Source of the DNA: Aestuariivivens insulae
GTDB taxonomy: Bacteria > Bacteroidota > Bacteroidia > Flavobacteriales > Flavobacteriaceae
DNA: 64,000 nucleotides
Direction of reading: 5' to 3'
Assembly: GCF_022662195.1 (NCBI RefSeq)
Contig: NZ_JAKMCS010000001.1
Span: forward strand, 248,001 to 312,000
Positions 35,848-44,601 of the stretch are shown here, one piece after another. The notes beneath the pieces are model-generated. The model did no database searches. It saw only the letters and a list, made by a program, of their open reading frames with translations, and was not told the DNA's origin. Numbering within the stretch: the first letter of the stretch is position 1; each line of letters opens with the position of its first letter. A program made the translations under genes and the position numbers.

Positions 35848-37055
35848 ATAAAGCCGATGTTGTTATTGTGGGAGGTGGAGCGGCAGGCTTTTTTGCGGCT
35901 ATAAATATAGCGACCTTCAATCCCAAATTAAGGGTGGTTGTTTTAGAACGAAACAAAGCGGGATTACAAAAAGTGAAAATTTCTGGTGGCGGACGCTGCA
36001 ATGTAACTCATGCCGAATTTATTCCGCAGGATTTAGTGTTGAATTATCCAAGGGGAGAAAAAGAGTTACTGGGACCCTTCCATCAATTTATGACGGGCGA
36101 TACCATTGCTTGGTTTGAACAACGGGGCGTGTCCTTAAAAATAGAAGAAGACGGCCGAATGTTTCCAGAAAGTAATTCGTCGCAAACCATTATCGACTGT
36201 TTTTTAAACGAAGCCAAGAAACATCAGGTTGAGGTTAAATATGAGCATGTAGTTAAAGGGGTTACAAAGCAAGATGGTGCATGGTGTGTAAATACTTCCA
36301 AAGGCGATTTTTTTGCCAATAAAATTCTTGTAGCCACGGGAAGCAGTTTAAAACTGTGGAAACTTTTAGAAGGGATGGGGCATACTATTGTTAAACCTGT
36401 ACCATCATTGTTTACCTTTAATGTAAAAGACGAACGTATAAAAGATATACCGGGCGTAGTTGCCCAAAATGTTGAGGTAAGCGTGTTGGGTACAAATTTA
36501 GAATCACAAGGTCCTTTGCTCATCACTCATGTGGGATTTAGTGCCCCAGCTATTTTAAAGTTATCCGCATTTGGTGCATTGGAATTGGCTAAGTTGGATT
36601 ATAAATTTCAGATAGAAATTAATTTTATTAGCATGGCCTTTGCTGATTGTTTAGCCGAATTGAAAGGTTTAAAAAAAGACTTGGCTAAGAAAAAAGTAAT
36701 TAAGTTTACCCAGTTTAAATTGCCTAAGCGCTTGTGGCAACAATTGGTAAAAGCATCCCAAATAGGGGGGCATGAAATTTGGGCAGATGTGAATAAAGCA
36801 CAATTAGAAAGTTTAGCACAGCAGCTTACCAAGGCGGCTTTTAATGTAGATGGGAAAAGTACCTTTAAAGAAGAATTTGTAACTGCCGGTGGTGTAGACT
36901 TAAAAGAAGTGAATTTTAAAACCTTTGAAAGCAAGTTGCATAAGAACCTGTATTTTGCAGGAGAAGTACTAAATATCGATGCCGTTACGGGAGGGTTTAA
37001 CTTTCAGAATGCATGGACGGGGGCTTATGTTGCAGCCAAGCATATTTCTAAATAA
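35844..37055 (+). CDS. BaiN/HI0933-family flavoprotein (NAD(P)/FAD-dependent oxidoreductase)
   Basis: 403 residues. The N-terminus VVIVGGGAAGFFAAINIA is an FAD-binding Rossmann motif, followed by KVKISGGGRCNVTH, the signature of the HI0933/BaiN family. GVDLKEVNFKTFESKLHKNLYFAGEVLNIDAVTGGFNFQNAW forms the C-terminal FAD motif. The physiological substrate of this family is largely unknown. The gene overlaps the phosphodiesterase gene by four bases and ends just before a 33-base palindrome. Confidence 0.9.
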   Translation: MNKADVVIVGGGAAGFFAAINIATFNPKLRVVVLERNKAGLQKVKISGGGRCNVTHAEFIPQDLVLNYPRGEKELLGPFHQFMTGDTIAWFEQRGVSLKIEEDGRMFPESNSSQTIIDCFLNEAKKHQVEVKYEHVVKGVTKQDGAWCVNTSKGDFFANKILVATGSSLKLWKLLEGMGHTIVKPVPSLFTFNVKDERIKDIPGVVAQNVEVSVLGTNLESQGPLLITHVGFSAPAILKLSAFGALELAKLDYKFQIEINFISMAFADCLAELKGLKKDLAKKKVIKFTQFKLPKRLWQQLVKASQIGGHEIWADVNKAQLESLAQQLTKAAFNVDGKSTFKEEFVTAGGVDLKEVNFKTFESKLHKNLYFAGEVLNIDAVTGGFNFQNAWTGAYVAAKHISK

Positions 37056-37062
37056 CCTGTTG

Positions 37063-37095
37063 AGACCTGCTAGGTTTTGAAAACCTGGCAGGTCT
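37063..37095. repeat. 33-base palindromic repeat (AGACCTGC... type)
   Basis: Arms AGACCTGCTAGGTTTT and AAAACCTGGCAGGTCT fold with one G-T pair around a tiny loop. The length and layout equal those of the palindrome at 61289-61321, so the two are copies of one repeat family. It sits 8 bases after the flavoprotein stop and could double as a terminator. Confidence 0.75.
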
Positions 37096-37151
37096 ATAAA
37101 TATGTAGGATAATGAAATAGTGAGAATAAGTTGCTTTAAAAGACTGTTGTG

Positions 37152-37194
37152 ATATATTATTTTAATATATTTGATATATATAAAGTATATATAT
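37152..37194 (+). promoter_or_regulatory. Paired AT-rich inverted repeats upstream of the toxin-antitoxin pair
   Basis: Two adjacent inverted repeats (8-base arms 37152-37159/37163-37170; 9-base arms 37174-37182/37186-37194) end one base before the antitoxin ATG at 37196. Antitoxins commonly autorepress through such sites. The composition is very AT-rich, so some symmetry is expected by chance. Confidence 0.4.
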
Positions 37195-37195
37195 T

Positions 37196-37441
37196 ATGGG
37201 TAAAACAAAAAAAATAATAGAACTGGACGATAAAGCTATTGAAATTCTAGCGAAACAAGCCAAACTTCAAAAGCGATCCTTAAAAAACTATATAGAGTTT
37301 ACGTTGGAAGATACAGCCAAGCGATTTAGTGAGCCTTCCGAGGAATATAAAGCCATGATGGACGATATGATTGAACGTGATGAAAAGGGAGAATTAAAGC
37401 TTTATTCTTGGGAATCCATAAAAGCCCAATATGGTCGCTAA
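37196..37441 (+). CDS. Antitoxin of RelE/ParE-type pair
   Basis: 81 residues, mostly charged, with an N-terminal IIELDDKAIEILAKQAKLQKRS segment like ribbon-helix-helix DNA-binding antitoxins, then an acidic helical tail (EPSEEYKAMMDDMIERDEKGEL) suited to wrap a toxin. It overlaps the next gene by 11 bases, the usual toxin-antitoxin arrangement. The assignment relies mainly on this pairing. Confidence 0.7.
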   Translation: MGKTKKIIELDDKAIEILAKQAKLQKRSLKNYIEFTLEDTAKRFSEPSEEYKAMMDDMIERDEKGELKLYSWESIKAQYGR

Positions 37442-37703
37442 AAGTATTCAATTTACTGAAGAAGCAAAAATAGAATTCCATAAAGCAAAATGTTTTATGG
37501 AGTTTAATGGTAAATCTGAAGAGTTTTGGGTTGATATTGAAAAACAGCTTGATTTTATACTGGTTTATCCTATAGCATTCCAAGTGCGTTACAAAAATGT
37601 TAGAATCGTTAATTTAGACAATTTCAATTATTCAATACACTATATAGCTAAGCCTTATGGTATTCTGGTGTACAGATTTCTGAACCAAAAACAAGACTTT
37701 TAA
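37431..37703 (+). CDS. RelE/ParE-family toxin
   Basis: 90 residues: SIQFTEEAKIEFHKAKCFMEF, FWVDIEKQLDFILVYPIAFQVRYKNVRIVNL, and FNYSIHYIAKPYGILVYRFLNQKQD follow the ParE/RelE fold (two helices, then four strands, with a basic or aromatic end). Members cleave mRNA on ribosomes or poison gyrase; which applies here is unclear. The stop codon shares a base with the start of the next gene. Confidence 0.8.
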   Translation: MVAKSIQFTEEAKIEFHKAKCFMEFNGKSEEFWVDIEKQLDFILVYPIAFQVRYKNVRIVNLDNFNYSIHYIAKPYGILVYRFLNQKQDF

Positions 37704-38251
37704 TGCAAACATACATCGCCTTGCTAAGGGGTATAAACGTTAGCGGACAGAAAAAAGTTCCCATGGCAGAATTACGGGAGTTGCTTTCTGGTTTAGGCTT
37801 TCAAAAGGTGCAGACCTATATTCAAAGTGGGAACGTTATATTTCAAGCGTCTGAAACAGATATTCCAACTTTGGAATTAAAAATACATCAAGCCATTAAA
37901 AATCATTTTGGATTTGAAGTCCCTATCCTTATTAAGACACCAAAAGAACTGCAGCACATTTTTGATGTCTGTCCGTTTGAAGGGCAAAAAAAGGAAAACA
38001 GTTACTTTATGCTGTTGTATGCCCAGCCCAATGCAAGTTTGGTAGAGACTGTTATGGAATTGTCCAATGACAATGAATCGTTTGTTATTACTAACCATTG
38101 TGTTTATTTTTTCAGTGCATTAGGCTATGGCAGAACAAAGTTCAGCAACAATTTTTTTGAGCAAAAATTAAAAGTAACAGCTACGGCCAGAAATTATAAA
38201 ACAATGCTAAAATTAATTGCAATGTCTTTTGAAACAGAAAAAGCGCATTAG
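37703..38251 (+). CDS. DUF1697 family protein
   Basis: 182 residues matching DUF1697: QTYIALLRGINVSGQKKVPMAELRELL, VQTYIQSGNVIFQ, ENSYFMLLYAQP, GYGRTKFSNNFFEQKL and ATARNYKTMLKL. Function unknown; the family is widespread and cytoplasmic. Its start overlaps the toxin stop (TAATG), so it may be translated with the toxin-antitoxin pair although it is not part of known modules. Confidence 0.9.
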   Translation: MQTYIALLRGINVSGQKKVPMAELRELLSGLGFQKVQTYIQSGNVIFQASETDIPTLELKIHQAIKNHFGFEVPILIKTPKELQHIFDVCPFEGQKKENSYFMLLYAQPNASLVETVMELSNDNESFVITNHCVYFFSALGYGRTKFSNNFFEQKLKVTATARNYKTMLKLIAMSFETEKAH

Positions 38252-38259
38252 ATTTTGTT

Positions 38260-38267
38260 TACTTTTG
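38260..38267 (+). promoter_or_regulatory. Bacteroidetes -7 promoter element (TACTTTTG)
   Basis: Exact TAnnTTTG match 67 bases before the mevalonate decarboxylase ATG, giving a leader of about 60 bases. It starts 9 bases after the preceding stop codon, separating the isoprenoid genes from the DUF1697 gene. Confidence 0.55.
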
Positions 38268-38333
38268 CAAAAAAATATTAGCACTTGAACAAAACCTGCC
38301 TTTAGACAGTCTTTGTTTGCAGTACATTAATTT

Positions 38334-39425
38334 ATGACAGCACAAGATTTTATTCCCAAACCATATTCCAAAACTATAAATAAAGGTAGTGTTACCTGGT
38401 CGTCTCCCAGTAATATCGCTTTGGTGAAATATTGGGGTAAAAGGGAGCCACAACTTCCAGAAAATCCATCCATTAGCTTTACGCTTAACAATTGTAAAAC
38501 CATTACTACGTTAAGTTATTCCAAGAAGGATAATGATGGCGGTTTTTCTTTTGATGTGTTTCTGGATGGCGAACAAAAGGACGCGTTCAAGCCTAAGATT
38601 GAAACATTTTTCAAGCGTACAGAAACGTATGTGCCTTTTTTAAAAGACTATCATTTTAAAATAGAGACCCAAAATACCTTTCCTCACAGTTCCGGTATTG
38701 CGTCGTCGGCTTCGGGGATGAGTGCCTTGGCTTTATGTTTAATGAGTCTAGAGCGCTCATTGAACGAAAACAAAATGACTGATGCTTTTTTCAATGAAAA
38801 AGCCTCCTTTTTAGCACGATTGGGTTCTGGTAGTGCCTGCCGTAGTTTAGAAGGGCCCTTGGTGGTTTGGGGAGCGCATCAAGAGATTGATGGGAGTTCC
38901 GATTTATTTGGTGTAAAGTACCCGTTCGAGGTTCATGACAATTTTAGCAATTATCAAGATGTTATTTTGTTGGTCGATAAAGGCCAAAAGCAAGTGAGCA
39001 GTACCGTGGGGCATAATTTAATGCATGACCATCCGTTTGCTCAAGAACGGTTTAAGCAGGCGCATCGGAATATGTCTGCTTTAAAAACGGTTTTAAAGCA
39101 GGGCGATTTAGAGGCATTTATAAAAATTGTGGAAAGTGAAGCCTTGTCTTTGCATGCCATGATGATGACCAGTATGCCCTATTTTATTTTAATGAAACCC
39201 AATACACTGGAAATCATCAATAAAATATGGAGCTACAGAGCAGAGACTAATTCTAAAATATGCTTTACCCTCGATGCAGGAGCCAATGTACATGTGTTGT
39301 TTCCTGAAAATGAATCTAGTCAAGTACTTGAATTCATTAACACTGAATTAGTTGCATATTGTGAAAATGGAAACTATCTTTGCGATCAGATAGGCTTTGG
39401 AGCCCAATTAATTAATAATGAATAA
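38334..39425 (+). CDS. mvaD: Diphosphomevalonate decarboxylase
   Basis: 363 residues of the GHMP superfamily. SNIALVKYWGKREPQLPENPS is the characteristic N-terminal substrate segment; PHSSGIASSASGMSALALC is the ATP-binding GHMP motif; GSGSACRSLEGPLVVWG and the catalytic-region MHDHPF follow. It makes isopentenyl diphosphate from mevalonate diphosphate in the cytoplasm. Flavobacteria use the mevalonate rather than the MEP route, and a kinase of the same route is encoded just downstream. Confidence 0.93.
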   Translation: MTAQDFIPKPYSKTINKGSVTWSSPSNIALVKYWGKREPQLPENPSISFTLNNCKTITTLSYSKKDNDGGFSFDVFLDGEQKDAFKPKIETFFKRTETYVPFLKDYHFKIETQNTFPHSSGIASSASGMSALALCLMSLERSLNENKMTDAFFNEKASFLARLGSGSACRSLEGPLVVWGAHQEIDGSSDLFGVKYPFEVHDNFSNYQDVILLVDKGQKQVSSTVGHNLMHDHPFAQERFKQAHRNMSALKTVLKQGDLEAFIKIVESEALSLHAMMMTSMPYFILMKPNTLEIINKIWSYRAETNSKICFTLDAGANVHVLFPENESSQVLEFINTELVAYCENGNYLCDQIGFGAQLINNE

Positions 39426-39475
39426 TGTAAAATTAAAAATGATTACATTTAAAAATCAATTTTAATTTATTCATT

Positions 39476-39823
39476 ATGAGACCAAATCTTGTCAAGGATA
39501 AAAGTTTTGATTTTGCTGTTGAAATCGTAAACTTTTATAAAAAATTAGCCTACAGTTAAAAAGAGTTTGTGATGTCAAGACAATTGTTAAAGTCTGGTAC
39601 ATCAATAGGGGCGAATGTACGTGAAGCAGAGTTTGCCCAAAGCAAATTGGACTTTACAAATAAAATGTCAATAAGTTTAAAAGAAGCAAACGAAACTGAC
39701 TATTGGATTGATTTATTGCATGCAACAGAATTTATTGATGATGAGGAGTTTGAGGTGTTTAAGCCAAAATCAACCGAAATGCTGAAATTATTGGTTAGTA
39801 TAGTAAAATCATCAAAACAATAA
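39476..39823 (+). pseudogene. Four-helix-bundle (23S rRNA IVS-type) protein, nonsense-mutated
   Basis: From ATG 39476 the frame reads MRPNLVKDKSFDFAVEIVNF, then YKKLAYS, a TAA at 39557-39559, and continues in the same frame as KEFVMSRQLLKSGTSIGANVREAEFAQ to the stop at 39823. The joined product (about 115 residues) has the normal length and sequence of the family; a GAA-to-TAA change would explain the break. A shorter product from GTG 39569 or ATG 39572 would lack the first helix. The gene is flanked on the left by 10-base inverted arms (39416-39425 and 39467-39476). It interrupts the mevalonate cluster. Confidence 0.8.
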
Positions 39824-39860
39824 TTGTTCATTTTTCATTATAAATTGTTAATTATCTAAA

Positions 39861-40790
39861 ATGAAAGGACCGCTTTTTTATTCTAAAATATTACTTTTTG
39901 GTGAGTATGGTATCATAAAAGATTCTAAGGGTCTATCCATACCTTACAACTTTTATAACGGCGCATTAAAATCTGAAAAAGACCTTTCTGATGCTGCCAA
40001 ACAATCGAATGCCAGTTTAAAACGGTTTGCAGCATATTTGGAAACTATCGATGCCAATTTAGTAAGGTTTGATATTTCTGCCTTAAAAGCCGATGTTGAA
40101 GCGGGCATGTATTTCGACTCGTCCATTCCGCAAGGTTATGGTGTGGGTAGTAGCGGGGCTTTAGTAGCGGCGATCTATGATAAATATGCTTTTGATAAGA
40201 TTACGGTCTTGGAAAACTTGACCCGCGAAAAACTGTTGAAATTAAAGGCCATTTTTTCGGCTATGGAATCGTTTTTTCATGGTAAGTCTTCAGGATTGGA
40301 TCCTTTAAACAGTTATTTGAGCATCCCCATTCTTATCAATTCCAAAGACCATATAGAAGCCACGGGTATTCCTGCACAACAAAGTGAAGGGAAAGGCGCC
40401 GTATTTTTATTGGATTCCGGAAGTGTTGGGGAAACAGCACCTATGGTAAGTATCTTTATGGAAAACATGAAGCAGGAAGGGTTCCGTAATATGCTTAAGG
40501 ACCAATTTATAAAGCATACCGATGCCTGTGTGGAGGATTTCCTAAAAGGTGATATCAAATCGTTGTTCCATAACACGAAGAAGTTGTCTAAAGTGGTCTT
40601 AAACCATTTTAAGCCCATGATCCCAGGACAGTTTCATGACCTTTGGAAAAAAGGCCTTGAGACCAACGATTATTACTTGAAGCTTTGTGGTTCTGGTGGT
40701 GGTGGCTATATTTTAGGCTTTGCCCAAGATATTGAAAAAGCAAAACAGGCCCTTGCTGGCTATAAGCTGGAGGTTGTTTACAATTTTTAG
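39861..40790 (+). CDS. Mevalonate kinase (GHMP family)
   Basis: 309 residues. FYSKILLFGEYGIIKDSKGLS is the N-terminal GHMP segment (GEYG), SSIPQGYGVGSSGALVAAIY the ATP-binding glycine-rich motif, GKSSGLDPLNSYLS the catalytic Asp region and LCGSGGGGYILGFA the C-terminal motif. With mvaD just upstream and a prenyltransferase downstream, mevalonate kinase is the natural assignment; phosphomevalonate kinase activity cannot be excluded from sequence alone. Confidence 0.85.
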   Translation: MKGPLFYSKILLFGEYGIIKDSKGLSIPYNFYNGALKSEKDLSDAAKQSNASLKRFAAYLETIDANLVRFDISALKADVEAGMYFDSSIPQGYGVGSSGALVAAIYDKYAFDKITVLENLTREKLLKLKAIFSAMESFFHGKSSGLDPLNSYLSIPILINSKDHIEATGIPAQQSEGKGAVFLLDSGSVGETAPMVSIFMENMKQEGFRNMLKDQFIKHTDACVEDFLKGDIKSLFHNTKKLSKVVLNHFKPMIPGQFHDLWKKGLETNDYYLKLCGSGGGGYILGFAQDIEKAKQALAGYKLEVVYNF

Positions 40791-40840
40791 GTAAAACTCT
40801 CGAATTCGAGTAATCGAATCGAGTTTCCGTTGAAATTGTC

Positions 40841-40860
40841 ATTCCCGCGGAGGCGGGAAT
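40841..40860. repeat. ATTCCCGC/GCGGGAAT hairpin repeat
   Basis: Perfect 8-base stem (40841-40848 with 40853-40860) around GGAG, within the common dispersed motif TCATTCCCGCGGAGGCGGGA. It lies between the kinase and prenyltransferase genes, just after the palindrome CTCGAATTCGAG (40799-40810 region). Confidence 0.7.
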
Positions 40861-40891
40861 CTTAATAAAAAGAATTTCCATCATTTTTCAA

Positions 40892-41794
40892 ATGTTATCC
40901 AGAAAACAAAAACATATCCTACTTAAGTTTTTCAGTATGTTTTCTGTGGTTAGAGGCTATAATATCCTAATCGTAGTCATAGCCCAATATTTAACGTCTA
41001 TTTACATTTTAGCACCCGATAAACCCTTAAAAACAGTGGTTTTCGATCTTAATCTGTTGATGCTGGTGCTCGCTTCGGCAGCAACCATTGCAGGCGGTTA
41101 CATCATTAACAGTTTTTACGATTCGGAAAAAGACTTGATCAATAAACCGATAAAGTCTAAATTGGATCGATTGGTTGGCCAAAACACAAAACTGTCGTTT
41201 TATTTTGTGTTGAATTTTCTAGCGGCCATTATGGCCAGTTATGTGTCGTTTCGTGCCGTGGTATTCTTTTCGGTCTATATATTTTGCATTTGGTTTTATT
41301 CGCATAAACTGAAAAAGTTGCCTTTTATTGGGAACTTAACCTCAGCGGTATTGACCATAGCCCCCTTCTTTGCTATCTTTATGTATTACAAAAACTTCGA
41401 AACCGTCATTTTTGTACATGCCATCTTTTTGTTTTTAATGATTTCCATGCGGGAACTTACCAAAGACTTGGAAAACATTAAAGGCGATCTGGCATTGGGC
41501 TACAAAACCATACCGGTCGTTTATGGTGAAAAGGTATCTAAGCTCATGCTTAGCATATTAATTATGTTGGCATTAGTGCCGACTTATTTGCTGTTGTACA
41601 AATTCGAGGTAGGGTATATGTACCTGTTTTTTTATTTGAGTTTGTTTATACTCTTTTTGTTTTTGGTCTTACTGTGGAAATCCCAAACCAAAACCCATTA
41701 TCTCATCCTCCATAACATGCTCAAATTTATTATTGTGGTTGGAGTGTTTAGCATTGTGCTTATTAATGTGGATGTGGTGCTGAATAGGATTTAA
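40892..41794 (+). CDS. UbiA-family prenyltransferase (geranylgeranylglycerol-phosphate geranylgeranyltransferase-like)
   Basis: 300 residues with about eight or nine membrane helices. The two Asp-rich motifs that bind prenyl diphosphate through magnesium are present: INSFYDSEKDLINKP and MRELTKDLENIKGD. Within UbiA it looks most like the geranylgeranylglycerol-phosphate group often annotated in Flavobacteriia; whether it makes such an ether lipid here is unknown. It follows the mevalonate genes on the same strand. Confidence 0.8.
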   Translation: MLSRKQKHILLKFFSMFSVVRGYNILIVVIAQYLTSIYILAPDKPLKTVVFDLNLLMLVLASAATIAGGYIINSFYDSEKDLINKPIKSKLDRLVGQNTKLSFYFVLNFLAAIMASYVSFRAVVFFSVYIFCIWFYSHKLKKLPFIGNLTSAVLTIAPFFAIFMYYKNFETVIFVHAIFLFLMISMRELTKDLENIKGDLALGYKTIPVVYGEKVSKLMLSILIMLALVPTYLLLYKFEVGYMYLFFYLSLFILFLFLVLLWKSQTKTHYLILHNMLKFIIVVGVFSIVLINVDVVLNRI

Positions 41795-42004
41795 GGTTTG
41801 GATAAATTGCTTTTAATAAAACTTCCATTTTACAGACTAAACATTGACTTTCCAGTCATTTCAGATGCCGTCCATGCTTTTTGGGTAATGAGTTCCTTCA
41901 TTTGCTAACTATCAATTATATGATATTTTTGTCTTAATGGTTTATATCAGAAGTCAAATGAAAATAACCGAAAACATTTGTAAACTCAAAAAATATGAAA
42001 GTAT

Positions 42005-42634
42005 TTACATGGTTTCAAATAAGGTTTTTAGTGGTTTCCTAATCTTTTTAAAATGCTGGGCATGGTCTGTATCACTTCTATAGCCTATAGGTGCTACAAT
42101 GGAAGCGTTTAGTCCTCTATCGCTTAGCCCTAGAATGGCGTTGTATTTATCCGCCTCGAAACCTTCCATAGGGCAAGCGTCTATTTTAAGCTCTGCACAA
42201 GCGGCCAATAAATTGGCAAGCGCAATATAGGTTTGGTGTTTGGTCCACTGGAATTGTTCTGCAACAGATTTTTCTGCAAGTTTGGTTTTCATAAAATTGC
42301 CATAGCCCATTAAATCTTCAACGTTTACAGCTCTTGCTTTTGCAGAAAGCGCGACATACTCATCTACAAGATTGGGTTGAACTTGGGTGTAATTACAAAA
42401 TACAAATAAATGGGAGGCATTGGTTATTTGGCTTTGGTCCCACGATGCCGCCCGTAATTGTTGCTTTGTGGTATCATCTTCTATGATAAGGACTTTGTAA
42501 GGTTGTAATCCGTATGAAGAGACCGATAATTGAATGGCTTGCTTTAAAAGCTTTATATTGTCGTTTGATACTTTTCTATTTGGATTGAATTGTTTGGTGG
42601 CGTATCGCCAGTTTTGATGTTTTATGAATTCCAT
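42005..42634 (-). CDS. Nitroreductase-family NAD(P)H-dependent oxidoreductase
   Basis: 209 residues, FMN-dependent NfsB-like: WRYATKQFNPNRKV at the N-terminus, QLSVSSYGLQPYKVLII, GNFMKTKLAEKSV, ALANLLAACAELKIDACPMEGFE, and a final VAPIGYRSDTDHA. These enzymes reduce nitroaromatics, quinones or enals. It is the last gene of a small minus-strand operon, 5 bases after the GNAT gene. Confidence 0.92.
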   Translation of the reverse strand: MEFIKHQNWRYATKQFNPNRKVSNDNIKLLKQAIQLSVSSYGLQPYKVLIIEDDTTKQQLRAASWDQSQITNASHLFVFCNYTQVQPNLVDEYVALSAKARAVNVEDLMGYGNFMKTKLAEKSVAEQFQWTKHQTYIALANLLAACAELKIDACPMEGFEADKYNAILGLSDRGLNASIVAPIGYRSDTDHAQHFKKIRKPLKTLFETM

Positions 42635-42639
42635 AGGTG

Positions 42640-43362
42640 TTATTGTATTTGATAATTTTCCATGATAAAGTCTATTGAAAAGCCCATTTTTAAATACATG
42701 GGTTTTGCCATTACTGAGGCTTGAAGTGTGGCCAAAGACAAATTTTGGTCAATGGCCTTGTTTAAAACGTGATGCATTATTTCTGAAGCGAATCCCTGCT
42801 TTCTTTTGGTAGGGATAACTCCTAAGCTATGAATTCCGGCAACGTGCTGGGTTGGGTATAAGATAACGGTTCCCACAACGTCCAGCTTAGAGTACACTAA
42901 ATAGTAAGGAATCTTCTCTTTGGTTTTCATGATTGTTTCTACACTAATATTGTAACCAAAGGCTTTGGAAAAAGCATCGCTCCACAGATTGGCCCTGTCT
43001 TCGTGATCTATGCTTCTAAATACAAGATTTTTTTGTGTCTTAAACTTGTTTTTAAGTGCTAAGCTCATCCCGTATTGCACAGATTTTAGCTTAAGCTTGG
43101 CGTTGTGTTGTAGCGTGTTTTTTTGGTCTGGTGTGCAAAAATGTGAAAGGGTTAATCCTTTATGACTTAAATCTAAGCGTGTTATAGCGTTTTCAAGGTC
43201 TTGAGCCGATAACGTGTTTTTTGCCCAAAGTCTGTTGGGCCATTGTGTGTTTTCGATATGGGCACACTCAAAATAATCATTATCCCAGGTCTTTTCAGAA
43301 TAGGAAACTGCGTTTAACCATAAGGTGGTGAGATTGTAGGTGTTTAATTTTTCGTTGTTCAT
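42640..43362 (-). CDS. GNAT-family N-acetyltransferase
   Basis: 240 residues. The C-terminal half has the GNAT fold: VVGTVILYPTQHVAGIHSLGVIPTKRKQGFASEIMHHVLNKA includes the acetyl-CoA loop (here TKRKQGFA), then LATLQASVMAKPMYLKMGF. The N-terminal 100 residues are not assigned. The substrate is unknown. It overlaps the DMT transporter gene by ATGA and lies 5 bases before the nitroreductase gene. Confidence 0.85.
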   Translation of the reverse strand: MNNEKLNTYNLTTLWLNAVSYSEKTWDNDYFECAHIENTQWPNRLWAKNTLSAQDLENAITRLDLSHKGLTLSHFCTPDQKNTLQHNAKLKLKSVQYGMSLALKNKFKTQKNLVFRSIDHEDRANLWSDAFSKAFGYNISVETIMKTKEKIPYYLVYSKLDVVGTVILYPTQHVAGIHSLGVIPTKRKQGFASEIMHHVLNKAIDQNLSLATLQASVMAKPMYLKMGFSIDFIMENYQIQ

Positions 43363-43808
43363 TTTGAATTGATTAATATAATGCTGGCAATCATACAGCA
43401 GATGCCAATAAGTCGTTTGATGGTAATGGGCTCAACAGGAAGGTTAAGCCATCCATATTTTCCTGCTATTACGGCAAATATGAGCTGACCGCATAAACCA
43501 AGGGTAATCATTTTAGAAATGCCCAGTTTAGGGATGGTATAAAAATAAAAGGAGATACCAACCATGCTAAAGGCCCCGCCCAGAAACCATAAGTGGAGCG
43601 GGACTTGTTGTATGGCGTCCATGGAAATGGTTCCTTTGCCTAAAAACAGAATGAAAATACTGCCCAAAATAGCACTGGTCATAGAGGAAGATACCACAGC
43701 TAGAATGGGTTGCTTAGTAAAGAACCCCAATTGCGTGTTAAACCCCGCTTGAATGGCTAGGAAGATCCCTCCAGTGAATGCCAATGTGTACAGTGAGAAT
43801 AACTTCAT
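43359..43808 (-). CDS. DMT-family transporter (DUF606/YdcZ type)
   Basis: 149 residues with five hydrophobic helices and no soluble domain. The half-size length and the pattern GIFLAIQAGFNTQLG, FLGGAFSMVGISFYFYTIPKLG and GLCGQLIFAVIAGKYGWL match the DUF606 branch of the drug/metabolite transporters, which often work as dimers. Substrate unknown. It begins the three-gene run with GNAT and nitroreductase genes. Confidence 0.88.
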   Translation of the reverse strand: MKLFSLYTLAFTGGIFLAIQAGFNTQLGFFTKQPILAVVSSSMTSAILGSIFILFLGKGTISMDAIQQVPLHLWFLGGAFSMVGISFYFYTIPKLGISKMITLGLCGQLIFAVIAGKYGWLNLPVEPITIKRLIGICCMIASIILINSK

Positions 43809-43856
43809 ATGGCAAAATTGAACAGAATAAAAGAGCTTTTTCTTTACATATGTTGA

Positions 43857-44495
43857 TTACGGGCGTTTTTCCTTAATTTTTTTTCGAATTCTACTCAACT
43901 GGGTAGGTGTAATGCCTAAATGGGAGGCAATATAGTGAAGGGGAACTCTACGCTCTATATTGGGGTGGGAATGGATGAAATCCAGATATCTTTCCACGGC
44001 TTCTTTCATCACAATTTCAATTTCACGCTTTTCTTTGTCGATTACCCAATTCTTTTCCAGATACGCGATATAGAAATTTTTTAAATCAGGATTACTGTTT
44101 AACAGCTCCCTGAAGCTGGCGTACTTAAAGCTAATTAATATAGTGTTTTCAATAGCTTCAAGGGCAAAATGGGAAGGTTCGTTTTTTAAAGCCGAAACGG
44201 TTGATCCCACAAAGTGACCTTCCAAAAAGATGTTTTTGTGATACTGACTGCCATTTTGGGACAAAAAGTAGGAAATAATAATACCTTGGTATAAAATATA
44301 GATGTTTTTTGATGTTTGTCCTATGTCAAGCAATAAATCCCCTTTGTCTATCTTTTTGATTTTAGCGATGGCTATTAATTGGGAAATGGTATTTTCTTTA
44401 ATAGGATAGTAACTATTAAAAACACGTTTTATAAATAAGCTGTGGCTTTCTGTTAGGTTCATGGCGTTTGACATGTCTATATTTCTGGTATACAT
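43857..44495 (-). CDS. Crp/Fnr-family transcriptional regulator
   Basis: 212 residues: an N-terminal cyclic-nucleotide-binding-type domain (KIKKIDKGDLLLDIGQ, NIYILYQGIIISYF, FLEGHFVGSTVSALKN) and a C-terminal helix-turn-helix (HYIASHLGITPTQLSRIRKKI). No Fnr cysteine cluster is seen, so it is not an oxygen-sensing Fnr. The usual Arg for cAMP is not evident. Start could also be the Met at codon 8 or 12. It lies 48 bases upstream of the DMT operon and probably controls it. Confidence 0.9.
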   Translation of the reverse strand: MYTRNIDMSNAMNLTESHSLFIKRVFNSYYPIKENTISQLIAIAKIKKIDKGDLLLDIGQTSKNIYILYQGIIISYFLSQNGSQYHKNIFLEGHFVGSTVSALKNEPSHFALEAIENTILISFKYASFRELLNSNPDLKNFYIAYLEKNWVIDKEKREIEIVMKEAVERYLDFIHSHPNIERRVPLHYIASHLGITPTQLSRIRKKIKEKRP

Positions 44496-44601
44496 GAATA
44501 GTCCAAACGAATGTACATGAATGTTTTTATAAATTCAAAATGTAATGTGATTAAATGTGTACAGGAAAATTGGTTATGTTGAATACTAATTTCAATGTTG
44601 T

